Origin: Thermodesulfobacteriales bacterium
GTDB taxonomy: Bacteria; Desulfobacterota; Thermodesulfobacteria; Thermodesulfobacteriales; Thermodesulfatatoraceae
DNA: 57,607 nucleotides
Assembly (NCBI GenBank): GCA_026988575.1
Contig: JALSKZ010000036.1
Span: forward strand, 1-57,607
Direction: 5' to 3'
Under the pieces are notes generated by a model. The model was given only the letters and a program-made list of their open reading frames with translations. It was not told the DNA's origin and ran no database searches. Both the position numbers and the translations under genes were made by a program. Of the stretch, positions 34,215 to 42,706 are shown one piece after another (the first letter of the stretch is position 1; each line of letters opens with the position of its first letter).

Positions 34215-36539
34215 ATGAAGAGGAGACGTTATGGCAATGTTTTAGACCGTATAGGTCGTACTCCCTTAGTGCCTGTTCGGCGTATTTCTACTAACCCCAA
34301 GGTAAAGATATACGCCAAGATAGAGAGTGTTAATCCTGGGGGCTCTATCAAAGATCGTATAGCCCTTTCTATGATAGAAGCAGCCGAGGAAAGTGGGGAA
34401 CTAGATCATAAAAAGACCGTGATTGAGGCTTCAAGCGGTAACACTGGTATAGGTTTGGCCTTGGTGTCGGCGGTAAAAGGTTACCGTTGTCTTATAGCTA
34501 TGAGCGAATCGGCCTCTTTGGAGCGACGCAAGATCATGCGCGCCTTTGGTGCAGAACTGTTACTTACCCCCGCAGAGAAGGGTACCGACGGGGCCATCGA
34601 AGCGGTTTATGAATTGGCGCGAAAATATCCGGAAAAATACTATTTGACCGATCAATTCAACAACCCGGCCAATTGGCAGGCCCATTACTATGGTACAGCT
34701 CCGGAGATTTGGAAAGACACGCAAAAAAAAGTGACCCATGTGGTGGCAGGCATGGGCACTACCGGCACTTTAATGGGGCTGGCCCGCTATTTTCGAGAAA
34801 ATACCCCTGTTCAAGTTATTGGCGTGGAGCCTTACCCTGGCCATCGCTTGCAGGGCTTAAAGAACCTCAAAGAATCTTATCCTCCGGGGATATTCGATAA
34901 AAGACTGCCTCACCGTATAATTCATGTAGAAGACGAAGAGGCCTGGGAACTTACCCGCCGTTTGGCGCGTGAAGAGGGCCTTTTTGTGGGTATGAGTTCT
35001 GGGGCTGCTTTGGCCGGTGCCCTTAAAATAGCCAAAGAGCTCACGGAAGGCTTTATAGTAGTAATTTTCCCCGACGGGGGGGAACGGTATCTCTCTACAA
35101 ATTTGTGGTCTTTTGAAGAAAAAGAGCCCACGGGGATCCGTTTTACCAATACCCTTATCCGGCGTAAGGAGCCTTTTTGCCCCTTACAACCGAAAAAGGT
35201 AGGTATATACACTTGTGGACCTACGGTACACAGGAGGCCTCACCTTGGTCTTTATAGGCGCATGGTTACGGCTGATCTACTGCGTCGCTTTTTAGAATAC
35301 AAGGGTTTTGAAGTCACCCACATTGTAAATATCACGGATTTTGACGATAAGACCATTCAGTCTGCCGAAGAGGAAGGTCTGGATTTGGCCGCTCTTACCG
35401 ATAAATATTCCCAGGCCTTTTTTGAAGACCTTCAAAAATTGAGGATTTTACCGGCTACCGTTTTCCCTCGAGCCAGAGAGCACGTGGAAGACATGATTGC
35501 CCTGGCTCGTATACTCTTGCAAAAGGGCTTTGCGTATGAGAAACACAGCTCCGTATATTTTGATGTGTCTAAACTTTCCGACTACGGTACCTTGGCCAAA
35601 ATAGACCTTTCGAAATTAAAGGCCGGCGTCACCGTAGACTTAGAAGAATATGAAAAGGACAGCCCCTTGGACTTTACCCTATTTAAACGCACCACCCTTT
35701 ACGAGCTCAAAAAGGGGCTTTTTGTAGAGACAGAATGGGGAAAAGTTCGGCCTGGTTGGCACATCCAATGTGCAGCCATGGCCATGAAGTATTTAGGGGA
35801 GACCTTTGATATTCATACAAGCGGGACAGATTTGATCTTTCCCCATCATGAAGACGAACGGGCCATCGCCAAAGCCGTTACGGGAAAAGATTTTTGCCGC
35901 TATTGGTTGCATACGGCCTTGGTCCTGGTAGAAGGTAAAAAGATGTCCCACACCGCAGGCAACGCTATTACCATCCCCGAAATCTTGGCCAGGGGCTATT
36001 CTGGCCGTGAGATCAGGTATTTTTTGTTGCGTACCCACTATAGAAAACCCCTTAATTTTTCTTGGTCAGCCCTGGAGGCGGCACGGCGCTCCCTGGCCAA
36101 TTTAGATCTCTTTTGGGCCCTTTTGGTTCGCGAACCTAGTAGCAAGAAAGAAGCGGGCCTTGTTCCAGCCTTAGAGAAGATGCTTCGTGACTTTGAGGAG
36201 GCTTTGGAGGACGATCTTAATGTATCTGCGGCCCTGGCAGCCCTCTTCGAATTTATACGCAAGGCCTATCCCCTGTTGGCCCAGAAGGGGCTTTGTGCCT
36301 CTGAAGTACAGAAGCTAAACGATGTGTTCCAAAAGATAGATACCGTGTTGTGTATAATACCCAGGGTACAGGTGGTAAGGGACGAAGAGATAGATAAGAT
36401 CCTCAAACAACGGGAGGAGGCCCGCGCGGCAGGAGACTTTGCTACCGCTGATAATTTGCGGGAAAAGCTACAAAGAAAGGGATTAAAAGTAATTGATACT
36501 CCTCGGGGCACGGTGGTTTGTTGTCTAAAAGATGAATAG
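34215..36539 (+). CDS. Cysteine synthase fused to cysteinyl-tRNA synthetase
   Basis: This 774-residue protein joins two complete enzymes. Residues 1-300 are a PLP-dependent cysteine synthase (CysK/CysM): K46 in NPGGSIKDRIAL, SSGNTGIGLALV, VAGMGTTGTLMG and MSSGAALAGAL. Residues 312-774 are a cysteinyl-tRNA synthetase from its normal N-terminus (FTNTLIRRKEPF) to the C-terminal helical domain (REEARAAGDFATADNLREKL, then TPRGT). The zinc ligands look kept: YTCGPTV, HIQCAAMA, FPHHEDE. The class I signatures are unusual: HLGL at 343-346 in place of HIGH-type, and KMSHT at 576-580 in place of KMSKS. A GAAGGGGAA site precedes the ATG. It may make cysteine and charge tRNA-Cys in one protein, or be a specialised paralogue. 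Confidence 0.92.
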   Translation: MKRRRYGNVLDRIGRTPLVPVRRISTNPKVKIYAKIESVNPGGSIKDRIALSMIEAAEESGELDHKKTVIEASSGNTGIGLALVSAVKGYRCLIAMSESASLERRKIMRAFGAELLLTPAEKGTDGAIEAVYELARKYPEKYYLTDQFNNPANWQAHYYGTAPEIWKDTQKKVTHVVAGMGTTGTLMGLARYFRENTPVQVIGVEPYPGHRLQGLKNLKESYPPGIFDKRLPHRIIHVEDEEAWELTRRLAREEGLFVGMSSGAALAGALKIAKELTEGFIVVIFPDGGERYLSTNLWSFEEKEPTGIRFTNTLIRRKEPFCPLQPKKVGIYTCGPTVHRRPHLGLYRRMVTADLLRRFLEYKGFEVTHIVNITDFDDKTIQSAEEEGLDLAALTDKYSQAFFEDLQKLRILPATVFPRAREHVEDMIALARILLQKGFAYEKHSSVYFDVSKLSDYGTLAKIDLSKLKAGVTVDLEEYEKDSPLDFTLFKRTTLYELKKGLFVETEWGKVRPGWHIQCAAMAMKYLGETFDIHTSGTDLIFPHHEDERAIAKAVTGKDFCRYWLHTALVLVEGKKMSHTAGNAITIPEILARGYSGREIRYFLLRTHYRKPLNFSWSALEAARRSLANLDLFWALLVREPSSKKEAGLVPALEKMLRDFEEALEDDLNVSAALAALFEFIRKAYPLLAQKGLCASEVQKLNDVFQKIDTVLCIIPRVQVVRDEEIDKILKQREEARAAGDFATADNLREKLQRKGLKVIDTPRGTVVCCLKDE

Positions 36540-37857
36540 CCTCTGTGTGACCATCGAAAAACTAGTTTATGGGGGAGATGGCCTGGCCCGCTTACCTGAT
36601 GGACAGATAGCTTTTGTACCCCAAGTCCTCCCTGGTGAACAAGTACGCATTCAGATAGTCCAAAAGTTTGGAGATTATGTATGGGCCAGGCCGGTGGAGA
36701 TCCTCTCTCCAGCGCAAAAACGGCAGGAGCCCCCCTGTAGTTATTATCCAGCCTGTGGGGGGTGTCAGTGGCAACACATTGCCTATCCGGCTCAACTAGA
36801 GTTTAAATTACAAATATTTAAAGAGACCCTTTCTCGCTTAGCTGGTCTGGGGACAGTACCTATTGAAGGTGTTCATCCTTCTCCAAGACCATTAGGCTAT
36901 AGGCATCGGCTACAGTTTCATGTACACAGTGCTACTGGTGCCTTGGGTTTTTTAAAGCGCCGTTCCCACGATTTGGTCCCTTTACGTTCTTGTGCCTTAG
37001 CCACTCCGGAAATAAACCAGGTGATGTCTGTATTGCCCGACTTACCGGCATGGAAACGCCTGCATCCCTATGTAAAACGTCTAAACTTAGGGACCTCTCT
37101 AGCCGAGGGCTTGGTTACCATGCTTTTGTGGATCAAAGTAGAACCGCGCAAAGAGGATCTGTGGGAGATCTTTGAGGCCCTACCTGTATTGAAGGCTATC
37201 TTTTACTGGGTAAGGGGCCGTTTCCCTATAGGGCCCATTCCCGAAGAGGCCCCAGACAACGGTGTGCGTTTGTTTCCGGTCCCCCCTAATATAAGTGGCC
37301 AGAAAGAGGAGGTTTTTTTCCAGGCGGCTCCAGGCGTGTTTGTACAGAATAATTGGGAAATAAATCTTTCGCTTATTGAGTACGTACGTAAGATAGCAGG
37401 CCTTAGTCCAGGAGAAGAAGTCTTAGACCTGCACTGTGGTATGGGTAATTTCCTGTTGCCTTTGAGCCTTTTAGCGCGAGGGGGTAAAGGGGTGGACACT
37501 GATCCACGGGCCATAAAAGATGCGCGGGCTAATGTTGAGCGGTGGGGCCTTGAGGGCAAGCAGGTGCATTTTGAAGTATTTTCGGCCATGGAAGCCCTTT
37601 TGGAGTGTCTCAAACTGGGGGAAGTCTACCCACTGGTCTTACTTGACCCGCCTAGAGGGGGTTGTAAAGAACTGTTGCGCTTTTTGCCTGATATCGCCAT
37701 AGATCGTCTGCTTTACGTGTCTTGCGACCCCCCAGCCCTGGCCCGCGATCTAAAAATCCTTATAAAGCAAGGGTTTTGCGTAGAATGTATTAAGGTGTTT
37801 GACATGTTTCCCCAAACTTATCATTCAGAAAGCGTTGTCCTCCTTAGAAGGGCTTAA
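36532..37857 (+). CDS. rlmD: 23S rRNA (uracil-C5)-methyltransferase, RlmD/RumA family
   Basis: This 441-residue protein begins with a TRAM domain (about 1-60). The iron-sulfur cysteines follow in PPCSYYPACGGCQWQHI. The methyltransferase domain has the SAM loop VLDLHCGMGNFLLPL, LLDPPRGGCKELL and the catalytic cysteine in LYVSCDPPALARDL, then the HSES segment with the conserved Glu. Its ATG overlaps the end of the fusion gene by 8 bases. The family covers RlmC, RlmD and TrmA; RlmD is preferred because of the TRAM and Fe-S parts, but the exact uridine is not shown. The 3' end overlaps the convergent cytochrome gene by 4 bases. Confidence 0.88.
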   Translation: MNSLCVTIEKLVYGGDGLARLPDGQIAFVPQVLPGEQVRIQIVQKFGDYVWARPVEILSPAQKRQEPPCSYYPACGGCQWQHIAYPAQLEFKLQIFKETLSRLAGLGTVPIEGVHPSPRPLGYRHRLQFHVHSATGALGFLKRRSHDLVPLRSCALATPEINQVMSVLPDLPAWKRLHPYVKRLNLGTSLAEGLVTMLLWIKVEPRKEDLWEIFEALPVLKAIFYWVRGRFPIGPIPEEAPDNGVRLFPVPPNISGQKEEVFFQAAPGVFVQNNWEINLSLIEYVRKIAGLSPGEEVLDLHCGMGNFLLPLSLLARGGKGVDTDPRAIKDARANVERWGLEGKQVHFEVFSAMEALLECLKLGEVYPLVLLDPPRGGCKELLRFLPDIAIDRLLYVSCDPPALARDLKILIKQGFCVECIKVFDMFPQTYHSESVVLLRRA

Positions 37858-38969
37858 TAAGGGTGACATTTTCTACATACATGCCCCCCATATACGTCTC
37901 CGATAAGGAGAAACCTGTATTTTGAACCATGGGGGTTGTGACAGCTGGTACACCCGAATTTCCTTCCTTTGCGTATAGGATCTTTGGGTCCTATAAGAGG
38001 ATGGGTCTTTAAGGGGTGGCCGCGTTTTAGGCCCTGTAATTTAAGGTGACACCTGGTACACCATAGGTTAATCGGCCCCTGGTGTAGCTGATAACGGTAA
38101 TCTGAAGCATGAGGGTCATGGCAAGCTGTACACCCTAAACCCACTAAAATGCCGTGTACATGGATTTGGGGAGACCTCTGCAGATAGACGGCCTTGTCTC
38201 GGTGACAACTGGTGCAGATCTGCCCGTGGGCACTGGCTGTGAGTTCAAAGGGGTAGGGTCCTGCGTGGGGGTTGTGACAAGCCGTACAGTCTCCAGTAGC
38301 CACAGGGCCGTGAACGTGTTTCTTGCGGTAAAAATGCTTGGCGTTTACGTGACACTGAGTGCAGAGATCTAAGGGTTTGCCGGCAAAAATGCGTATATGC
38401 CCCCTTTCTTCATGACAGAACCGACATAACCAGTTGGCCGCGGGGGGATGCTTACTATACCCCTTGGGAAAAAGTCTTTGGTGGCAAGAAATACACTGCG
38501 GATCAAACGGGCCATATAATACAGGGTTTATTTTGACCCCTTTAGGTATACGATCGGTATGACATTTGGCACAAGGTTGAGGGTTTACTTTATAGCGGTG
38601 GAAGAAAAAGACAGAGGAGTCATTGGTATTGAGGAGAAGCAAACTCTGTAGGACCTTATATTTTATAGTAAATTCTTTATCGTAAGGTTTTATAACAATA
38701 TTATTTTCTCCGGGGTTGAGGCGCAATAAAAAGTGTGGGTAATATGTGCCGAAAAACTCCCATATGCCTTTAGGTGATATTTCTCCCTCTGAAGTTTTTA
38801 GACGTATTTGAGAAGCTTTTTTGTCTTTAGTGCTTAATACTACGGTGATAATTCTTCGACGGGCCAAAATAGTAGAGCCTGGAGTAGGCACTAATATTCG
38901 AATATTGTCAGCATAAGCTAACGTTCCCCATATCCAGAAGATAATAATTGCTAATGATATCTTTTTCAC
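37854..38969 (-). CDS. Exported decahaem cytochrome c (doubled CXXCH type)
   Basis: This 371-residue protein has a signal peptide (residues 1-20, cleavage near AYA-DN). A beta-rich N-terminal domain of about 110 residues without haem sites follows. Ten CxxCH motifs come next: CAKCH, CISCH, CRFCH, CTQCH, CTACH, CTSCH, CTACH, CTRCH, CTSCH and CRKCH. Several are followed by NPH or DPH, the doubled-CXXCH pattern of periplasmic or extracellular electron carriers. It lies 9 bases after the TlpA/TPR gene on the same strand, and shares the layout of the 16-haem protein at 40288. It probably moves electrons across or outside the periplasm; the partner is unknown. Confidence 0.9.
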   Translation of the reverse strand: MKKISLAIIIFWIWGTLAYADNIRILVPTPGSTILARRRIITVVLSTKDKKASQIRLKTSEGEISPKGIWEFFGTYYPHFLLRLNPGENNIVIKPYDKEFTIKYKVLQSLLLLNTNDSSVFFFHRYKVNPQPCAKCHTDRIPKGVKINPVLYGPFDPQCISCHQRLFPKGYSKHPPAANWLCRFCHEERGHIRIFAGKPLDLCTQCHVNAKHFYRKKHVHGPVATGDCTACHNPHAGPYPFELTASAHGQICTSCHRDKAVYLQRSPQIHVHGILVGLGCTACHDPHASDYRYQLHQGPINLWCTRCHLKLQGLKRGHPLKTHPLIGPKDPIRKGRKFGCTSCHNPHGSKYRFLLIGDVYGGHVCRKCHPY

Positions 38970-38978
38970 TTTTCTCCT

Positions 38979-39992
38979 CTATAAAGGGTTATTTTTTAGT
39001 AATTTATAGGCTTTTTTGTATTCTTGTAGTGCCTGTGTATATCTTTTTTCTTGTTCGTATAGTTCTCCTAGAGCAAAATGTATTTCTGGGTTTTGGTTGT
39101 TATGTAATAGTAATTCTTTTAATCTATTTATAGCTTGTTTTGTGTCTCCTTGTTTTGCAATTGCCCTGGCCAAACATATTTCTCCTTTTAGAGATTTTAT
39201 ATGTTTTAGACTAATTTTGAGTTCATGTATAGCTTGTTTGATGTTTCCTTCTTGTAGATAAATACATCCTATAGCTATATGGGCTTTATATAGTAATGGG
39301 TTTAGTTCAAGGGCTTTTTGGAATTCTTTTATTGCTTCTTTGGGCATTCTTCTTTTAAGCATAATTTTTCCCATATTAAAATAACGATCAGCCATTTTTT
39401 CTTTAGTGGTTTTTTGTTTTATTTTTGAGTTTTTGGTATCTTTTTTTATACTATGCTTCTCTCCCATAATTGTTTGTATTTTTTCTTTTATTTTTTTTAT
39501 TAAATAATGACTATATGCTTCGCCTTCTACTATTTTGCCCTGTTTATCAATTATTAAAACTGATGGCATGACAAATATACCCAGAGCTTTATAAGCTTCT
39601 TTATGTCTATCTACATAGATAGGATAGTTTGTTTTTGAGGATTTAACTACTTCTTCTATTGTTTTAAGGTCATCATTTTGTACATTTATGCTTATAAAGC
39701 GTACTGCTCTTTTCTTTAAAAACGGCTCTGTTTTACGAAATTCCTGAAGTATTTTAATAGTTCTTTCTTTTTTGATAGGGAGATCAGCTCCCCAGAAAAA
39801 CAAAATACTTAATTTGCCTCTTAGGTTTTCACTACACAATTTTTCTTGGGTTGTTAGAGGATAGACACAGAAATGGGGGAGAGGAAGCCCCTTCTTTACG
39901 TTACGGAAAGGAAAGGCCCCTTGGGTCTGACGCGCACATAAAAATAAGAAACTCATTATAATAAAAAGCATTAAATTTTTAGGGCTAAACAT
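38979..39992 (-). CDS. TlpA-like thioredoxin-fold protein with TPR repeats, redox cysteines missing
   Basis: This 337-residue protein begins with a hydrophobic signal (about 7-25). Residues 35-175 have a TlpA/AhpC-type fold: LRGKLSILFFWGADLP, KTNYPIYVDRHKEAYKALGIF and MPSVLIIDKQGKIVEG with the cis-proline. Where TlpA has WCxxC, this protein has WGADLP, so it cannot be a standard thiol oxidoreductase. Three or more TPR units follow (about 200-335), e.g. MPKEAIKEFQKALELNP and KRYTQALQEYKKAYKLL. The gene is very AT-rich (30% G+C in one sampled line), unlike most neighbours. It may be a scaffold or haem-handling factor for the flanking cytochromes. Confidence 0.85.
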   Translation of the reverse strand: MFSPKNLMLFIIMSFLFLCARQTQGAFPFRNVKKGLPLPHFCVYPLTTQEKLCSENLRGKLSILFFWGADLPIKKERTIKILQEFRKTEPFLKKRAVRFISINVQNDDLKTIEEVVKSSKTNYPIYVDRHKEAYKALGIFVMPSVLIIDKQGKIVEGEAYSHYLIKKIKEKIQTIMGEKHSIKKDTKNSKIKQKTTKEKMADRYFNMGKIMLKRRMPKEAIKEFQKALELNPLLYKAHIAIGCIYLQEGNIKQAIHELKISLKHIKSLKGEICLARAIAKQGDTKQAINRLKELLLHNNQNPEIHFALGELYEQEKRYTQALQEYKKAYKLLKNNPL

Positions 39993-40097
39993 TTCTATGC
40001 CTCTCCTTTTTTAACCGTCAATTTTAGCACGATTTTTTTTAGATGTTCAACAATTATGAGCTTAGAAGTTCGTCCTTTTGCTAAGAAAATGAAAATT

Positions 40098-40145
40098 GAT
40101 GATATTTGAACATCTTCATGGCCAAGAAATGGAGCAATCTAGTCT
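40098..40145. repeat. Degenerate dispersed repeat, copy B
   Basis: Positions 40098-40112 are identical over 15 bases to 117-131. A GAAATGGAGCAATCT segment (40126-40140) and CTCGTTATG (40145-40153) follow in the same order as in copy A. Both copies lie in non-coding DNA, and decay differs between them. Confidence 0.4.
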
Positions 40146-40233
40146 CGTTATGCGGGCAGTTTTGTCCTTTCCTTGCGCTAGTGAAAAAATTTATTTGTAG
40201 AAATTTGTGAATTAATCAACTTAGGTATTTTTT

Positions 40234-40263
40234 TTGGAAAATCTTTTGATTTTAGGTTAATAT
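40234..40263 (+). promoter_or_regulatory. Possible promoter of the 16-haem cytochrome gene
   Basis: TTGGAA (40234-40239) is followed after 18 bases by TAATAT (40258-40263), which would give a short leader before the AGGAGGTG site. The region is AT-rich, so chance matches are likely. Confidence 0.35.
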
Positions 40264-40287
40264 TTCTATATGGGCAGGAGGTGTTTT

Positions 40288-42024
40288 ATGCTTAAAGAAC
40301 ATAAAATAATGCCTTTTTTGGGGATAATAATTTTTCTGTTCTTTTTGAATTTATCTTCTCCTGTATTGGCAGCGGTTAAGATAAAAATTGTTTCTCCTCC
40401 TAATAAGGTGTGGGTTGAGGAGAAGAATATTTTTTTAGCAGGGCGTATTGAAGGAAATTTGGTAAATAAATACCACAAAGTTAGCATTAAAGGTGTAAGA
40501 ATTGTTTCGCCCAAAGATAGAAAAGTCTTGGTCAAATATGGGGCTTTTGGGGCCATTATACAACTACGTGATGGTCTGAACAAGATTAAGCTAAATATTG
40601 ATGGCACTCAGGCCCAAATAGAAGTTTTTTATCTATCATCTAAAGCCCAACAAAGGGGAAAGACGCCTCCTAAAGGCTTTAGACACTATTATGTACATCC
40701 GTCTCCTCAATTATTATCTTGCCGACAATGTCATTTTTTTAGCCAGGACACCTTTGTTTTTGAGCGTCGATTACCTACTCCGGCCAACTGTACTACGGGT
40801 AACTGCCATTCAAATATGGGCAAAGCCCCCTATGTACACGGGCCAGTAGGGGCCAAGGTGTGTATAGCCTGTCACAATCCCCATGGATCTTTTGAAGAAT
40901 TAGAATTGCAAAAGACGGGTCCGCTACTTTGTTTTTCTTGTCATCAAGAGAAAAAGAGTGAATTTTCTAAAGAAGTGGTCCACGCGCCCGTGGAAGAAAG
41001 TTGTATTGATTGTCATGACCCTCATCAATCTTCCATGCGCTTTCAGCTAAAGGCCGAAGGTAATAACGTTAGTAATCTTTGCTTTAATTGTCACGATAAA
41101 GAAGTGTTTACAAAAAAATATGCACATGGTCCAGTGGCTTTGGGTGACTGTATAGCGTGTCATTATCCCCATGCTTCTGACTATAATGCTTTATTGGTAG
41201 CACCTGAAGAAAAAGGTAAGTTATGTTTTCAGTGCCATCAGGATAAACAAGAAGAATTTCAGATGAAATATAAACATGAACCAGCTATAGAAGATTGTAA
41301 TTTATGTCATAATCCTCATAGTTCCAATACACGCTATCAATTGGTAAAACCCCAGGGCAAACTATGTAAATCTTGTCATGGTGAATTAAATCCAGAAGTT
41401 TACCAGGCAATCCAAGACAAGTATCCCCATAAACCTGTTAAAGACAACCACTGTACTGCTTGTCATCGCCCACATGCTTCCAATTATGAGTTGCTGTTGA
41501 AAAATGATACCAAAGATTTATGCTTTTCCTGTCACCAGGAATTAGGAAGTTATATCAGAGCAGCTAAATATAAACACGGGCCTGTTCAGACAGGTGATTG
41601 TGTTGCTTGTCATAATGTCCATGGTTCTAAATATGTTTCCTTATTAATAAAATATTTCCCTCCCAAATTTTATATGGATTATAAGCCGGAAAACTATGAT
41701 TTATGTTTTAGCTGTCATAATAAAGATATAGCCCGCACTCAATTTACGGATATACTTACTAATTTCCGAGATGGGGAATTAAATCTACATTACAAGCATG
41801 TACATCGCAAAAAGGGTCGTAGCTGTATAGCCTGTCATGATCCTCACGCCAGCAATCAACCCAAACACATTCGTTATGAAGTTCCTTTTGGCATGTGGGC
41901 CTATCCCATTAGGTTTACCAAGACCCCTACGGGAGGGTCATGTGTGGTGGGGTGTCATGCCCCCAAAAAATACGATCGTGTACATCCCGTCTTTTGGAGA
42001 TCGGGGGCAAGACCAACCAAGTAA
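40288..42024 (+). CDS. Exported 16-haem cytochrome c (doubled CXXCH type)
   Basis: This 578-residue protein has a signal peptide (cleavage near VLA-AV) and a haem-free beta-rich domain of about 110 residues (IVSPPNKVWVEEKNIFLAG). The rest is a tandem array of doubled CXXCH units of about 40-45 residues. I count 14 CxxCH motifs plus two unusual ones, CTTGNCH (CX4CH) and CVVGCH (CX3CH). Most are followed by NPH, DPH or YPH and separated by KHGPV or similar, so histidine ligands are plentiful. AGGAGGTG at 40276 selects the ATG at 40288 over 40270. It is probably an extracytoplasmic electron carrier. Confidence 0.9.
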   Translation: MLKEHKIMPFLGIIIFLFFLNLSSPVLAAVKIKIVSPPNKVWVEEKNIFLAGRIEGNLVNKYHKVSIKGVRIVSPKDRKVLVKYGAFGAIIQLRDGLNKIKLNIDGTQAQIEVFYLSSKAQQRGKTPPKGFRHYYVHPSPQLLSCRQCHFFSQDTFVFERRLPTPANCTTGNCHSNMGKAPYVHGPVGAKVCIACHNPHGSFEELELQKTGPLLCFSCHQEKKSEFSKEVVHAPVEESCIDCHDPHQSSMRFQLKAEGNNVSNLCFNCHDKEVFTKKYAHGPVALGDCIACHYPHASDYNALLVAPEEKGKLCFQCHQDKQEEFQMKYKHEPAIEDCNLCHNPHSSNTRYQLVKPQGKLCKSCHGELNPEVYQAIQDKYPHKPVKDNHCTACHRPHASNYELLLKNDTKDLCFSCHQELGSYIRAAKYKHGPVQTGDCVACHNVHGSKYVSLLIKYFPPKFYMDYKPENYDLCFSCHNKDIARTQFTDILTNFRDGELNLHYKHVHRKKGRSCIACHDPHASNQPKHIRYEVPFGMWAYPIRFTKTPTGGSCVVGCHAPKKYDRVHPVFWRSGARPTK

Positions 42025-42035
42025 AATAAGGTCCT

Positions 42036-42494
42036 TTAGGAACTGGCGGGGGTTATAGCCCCGTTGCGCATGATAAACTCCTGTTTGGTCTGCGGTGGGG
42101 CAATTTTTTCCGTGTGTAGATATAAAACCGGATAATAACTCCCGTTTTTTTCCATGGTGTGCCTTTCCATATTTATGATCTTAAAACAATCCTGGGCAGC
42201 GTATATACCGTTTTCGGTGTAAATGAGCAGTTGTCCCTTTTCGTCACGAACAGGGTTCCATTGATCTTGCCCTACGAAAACCCAATGATTTTTAGCCTTG
42301 CACACCAAGTCTACCCCCCGCTGTAGTTGGCTCTTTACTATCTCTTTAAAGGGGTCTTTGGGGGCGGGGGTTTTTTGGGCTTTGGACGGTTTGGTTTGTA
42401 CAGCAGAGACCTTTTGCGCGGAAAAATAATACCAACTGCCTACTCCAAGCCCTAATAATAAGATAATGCTTATGATGAAGATGAAAGCCCTCAT
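42036..42494 (-). CDS. Membrane-anchored protein of unknown function
   Basis: This 152-residue protein has one N-terminal transmembrane helix (about 3-26) and a Lys/Pro/Ala linker (KPSKAQKTPAPKDP). A beta-rich domain of about 100 residues follows, with two cysteines (C65 region and QDCFKI). It ends PASS. No family is recognised. The topology suggests a periplasmic domain. It converges on the 16-haem cytochrome gene with 11 bases between stops, but a link to it is not proven. Confidence 0.7.
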   Translation of the reverse strand: MRAFIFIISIILLLGLGVGSWYYFSAQKVSAVQTKPSKAQKTPAPKDPFKEIVKSQLQRGVDLVCKAKNHWVFVGQDQWNPVRDEKGQLLIYTENGIYAAQDCFKIINMERHTMEKNGSYYPVLYLHTEKIAPPQTKQEFIMRNGAITPASS

Positions 42495-42608
42495 GTTATC
42501 TTCTCCTTTTCTTTATTCAAAGCCTATATAAAAAATAGGTATCAATATGCTTGTCAATTTCCATCGAAAAAATTTGTTCCCAGCTTTAAATAAGTTGGTT
42601 AATTTTTC

Positions 42609-42630
42609 CCAAAATTTAGGCAAATTTTGG
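42609..42630. repeat. Perfect 9-bp inverted repeat
   Basis: CCAAAATTT (42609-42617) and AAATTTTGG (42622-42630) form a perfect stem around the loop AGGC. It could be an operator or a leader structure of either flanking gene. No run of T follows on the plus strand, so it is not a standard terminator for that strand. Confidence 0.4.
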
Positions 42631-42706
42631 CCTAACTTTCTTGCCCCAAGAGGTCAAAGCCCTATATCAATAACCAAAGGCCTTGGGGGCCAGGTTTGGT
42701 CTAAGT

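Larger units (their letters stand above)
39993..40287. other. AT-rich divergent intergenic region between cytochrome genes
   Basis: This 295-base region has no gene. It holds copy B of the degenerate repeat (40098-40145), a possible plus-strand promoter (40234-40263) and the ribosome-binding site AGGAGGTG (40276-40283) of the next gene. Confidence 0.6.
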
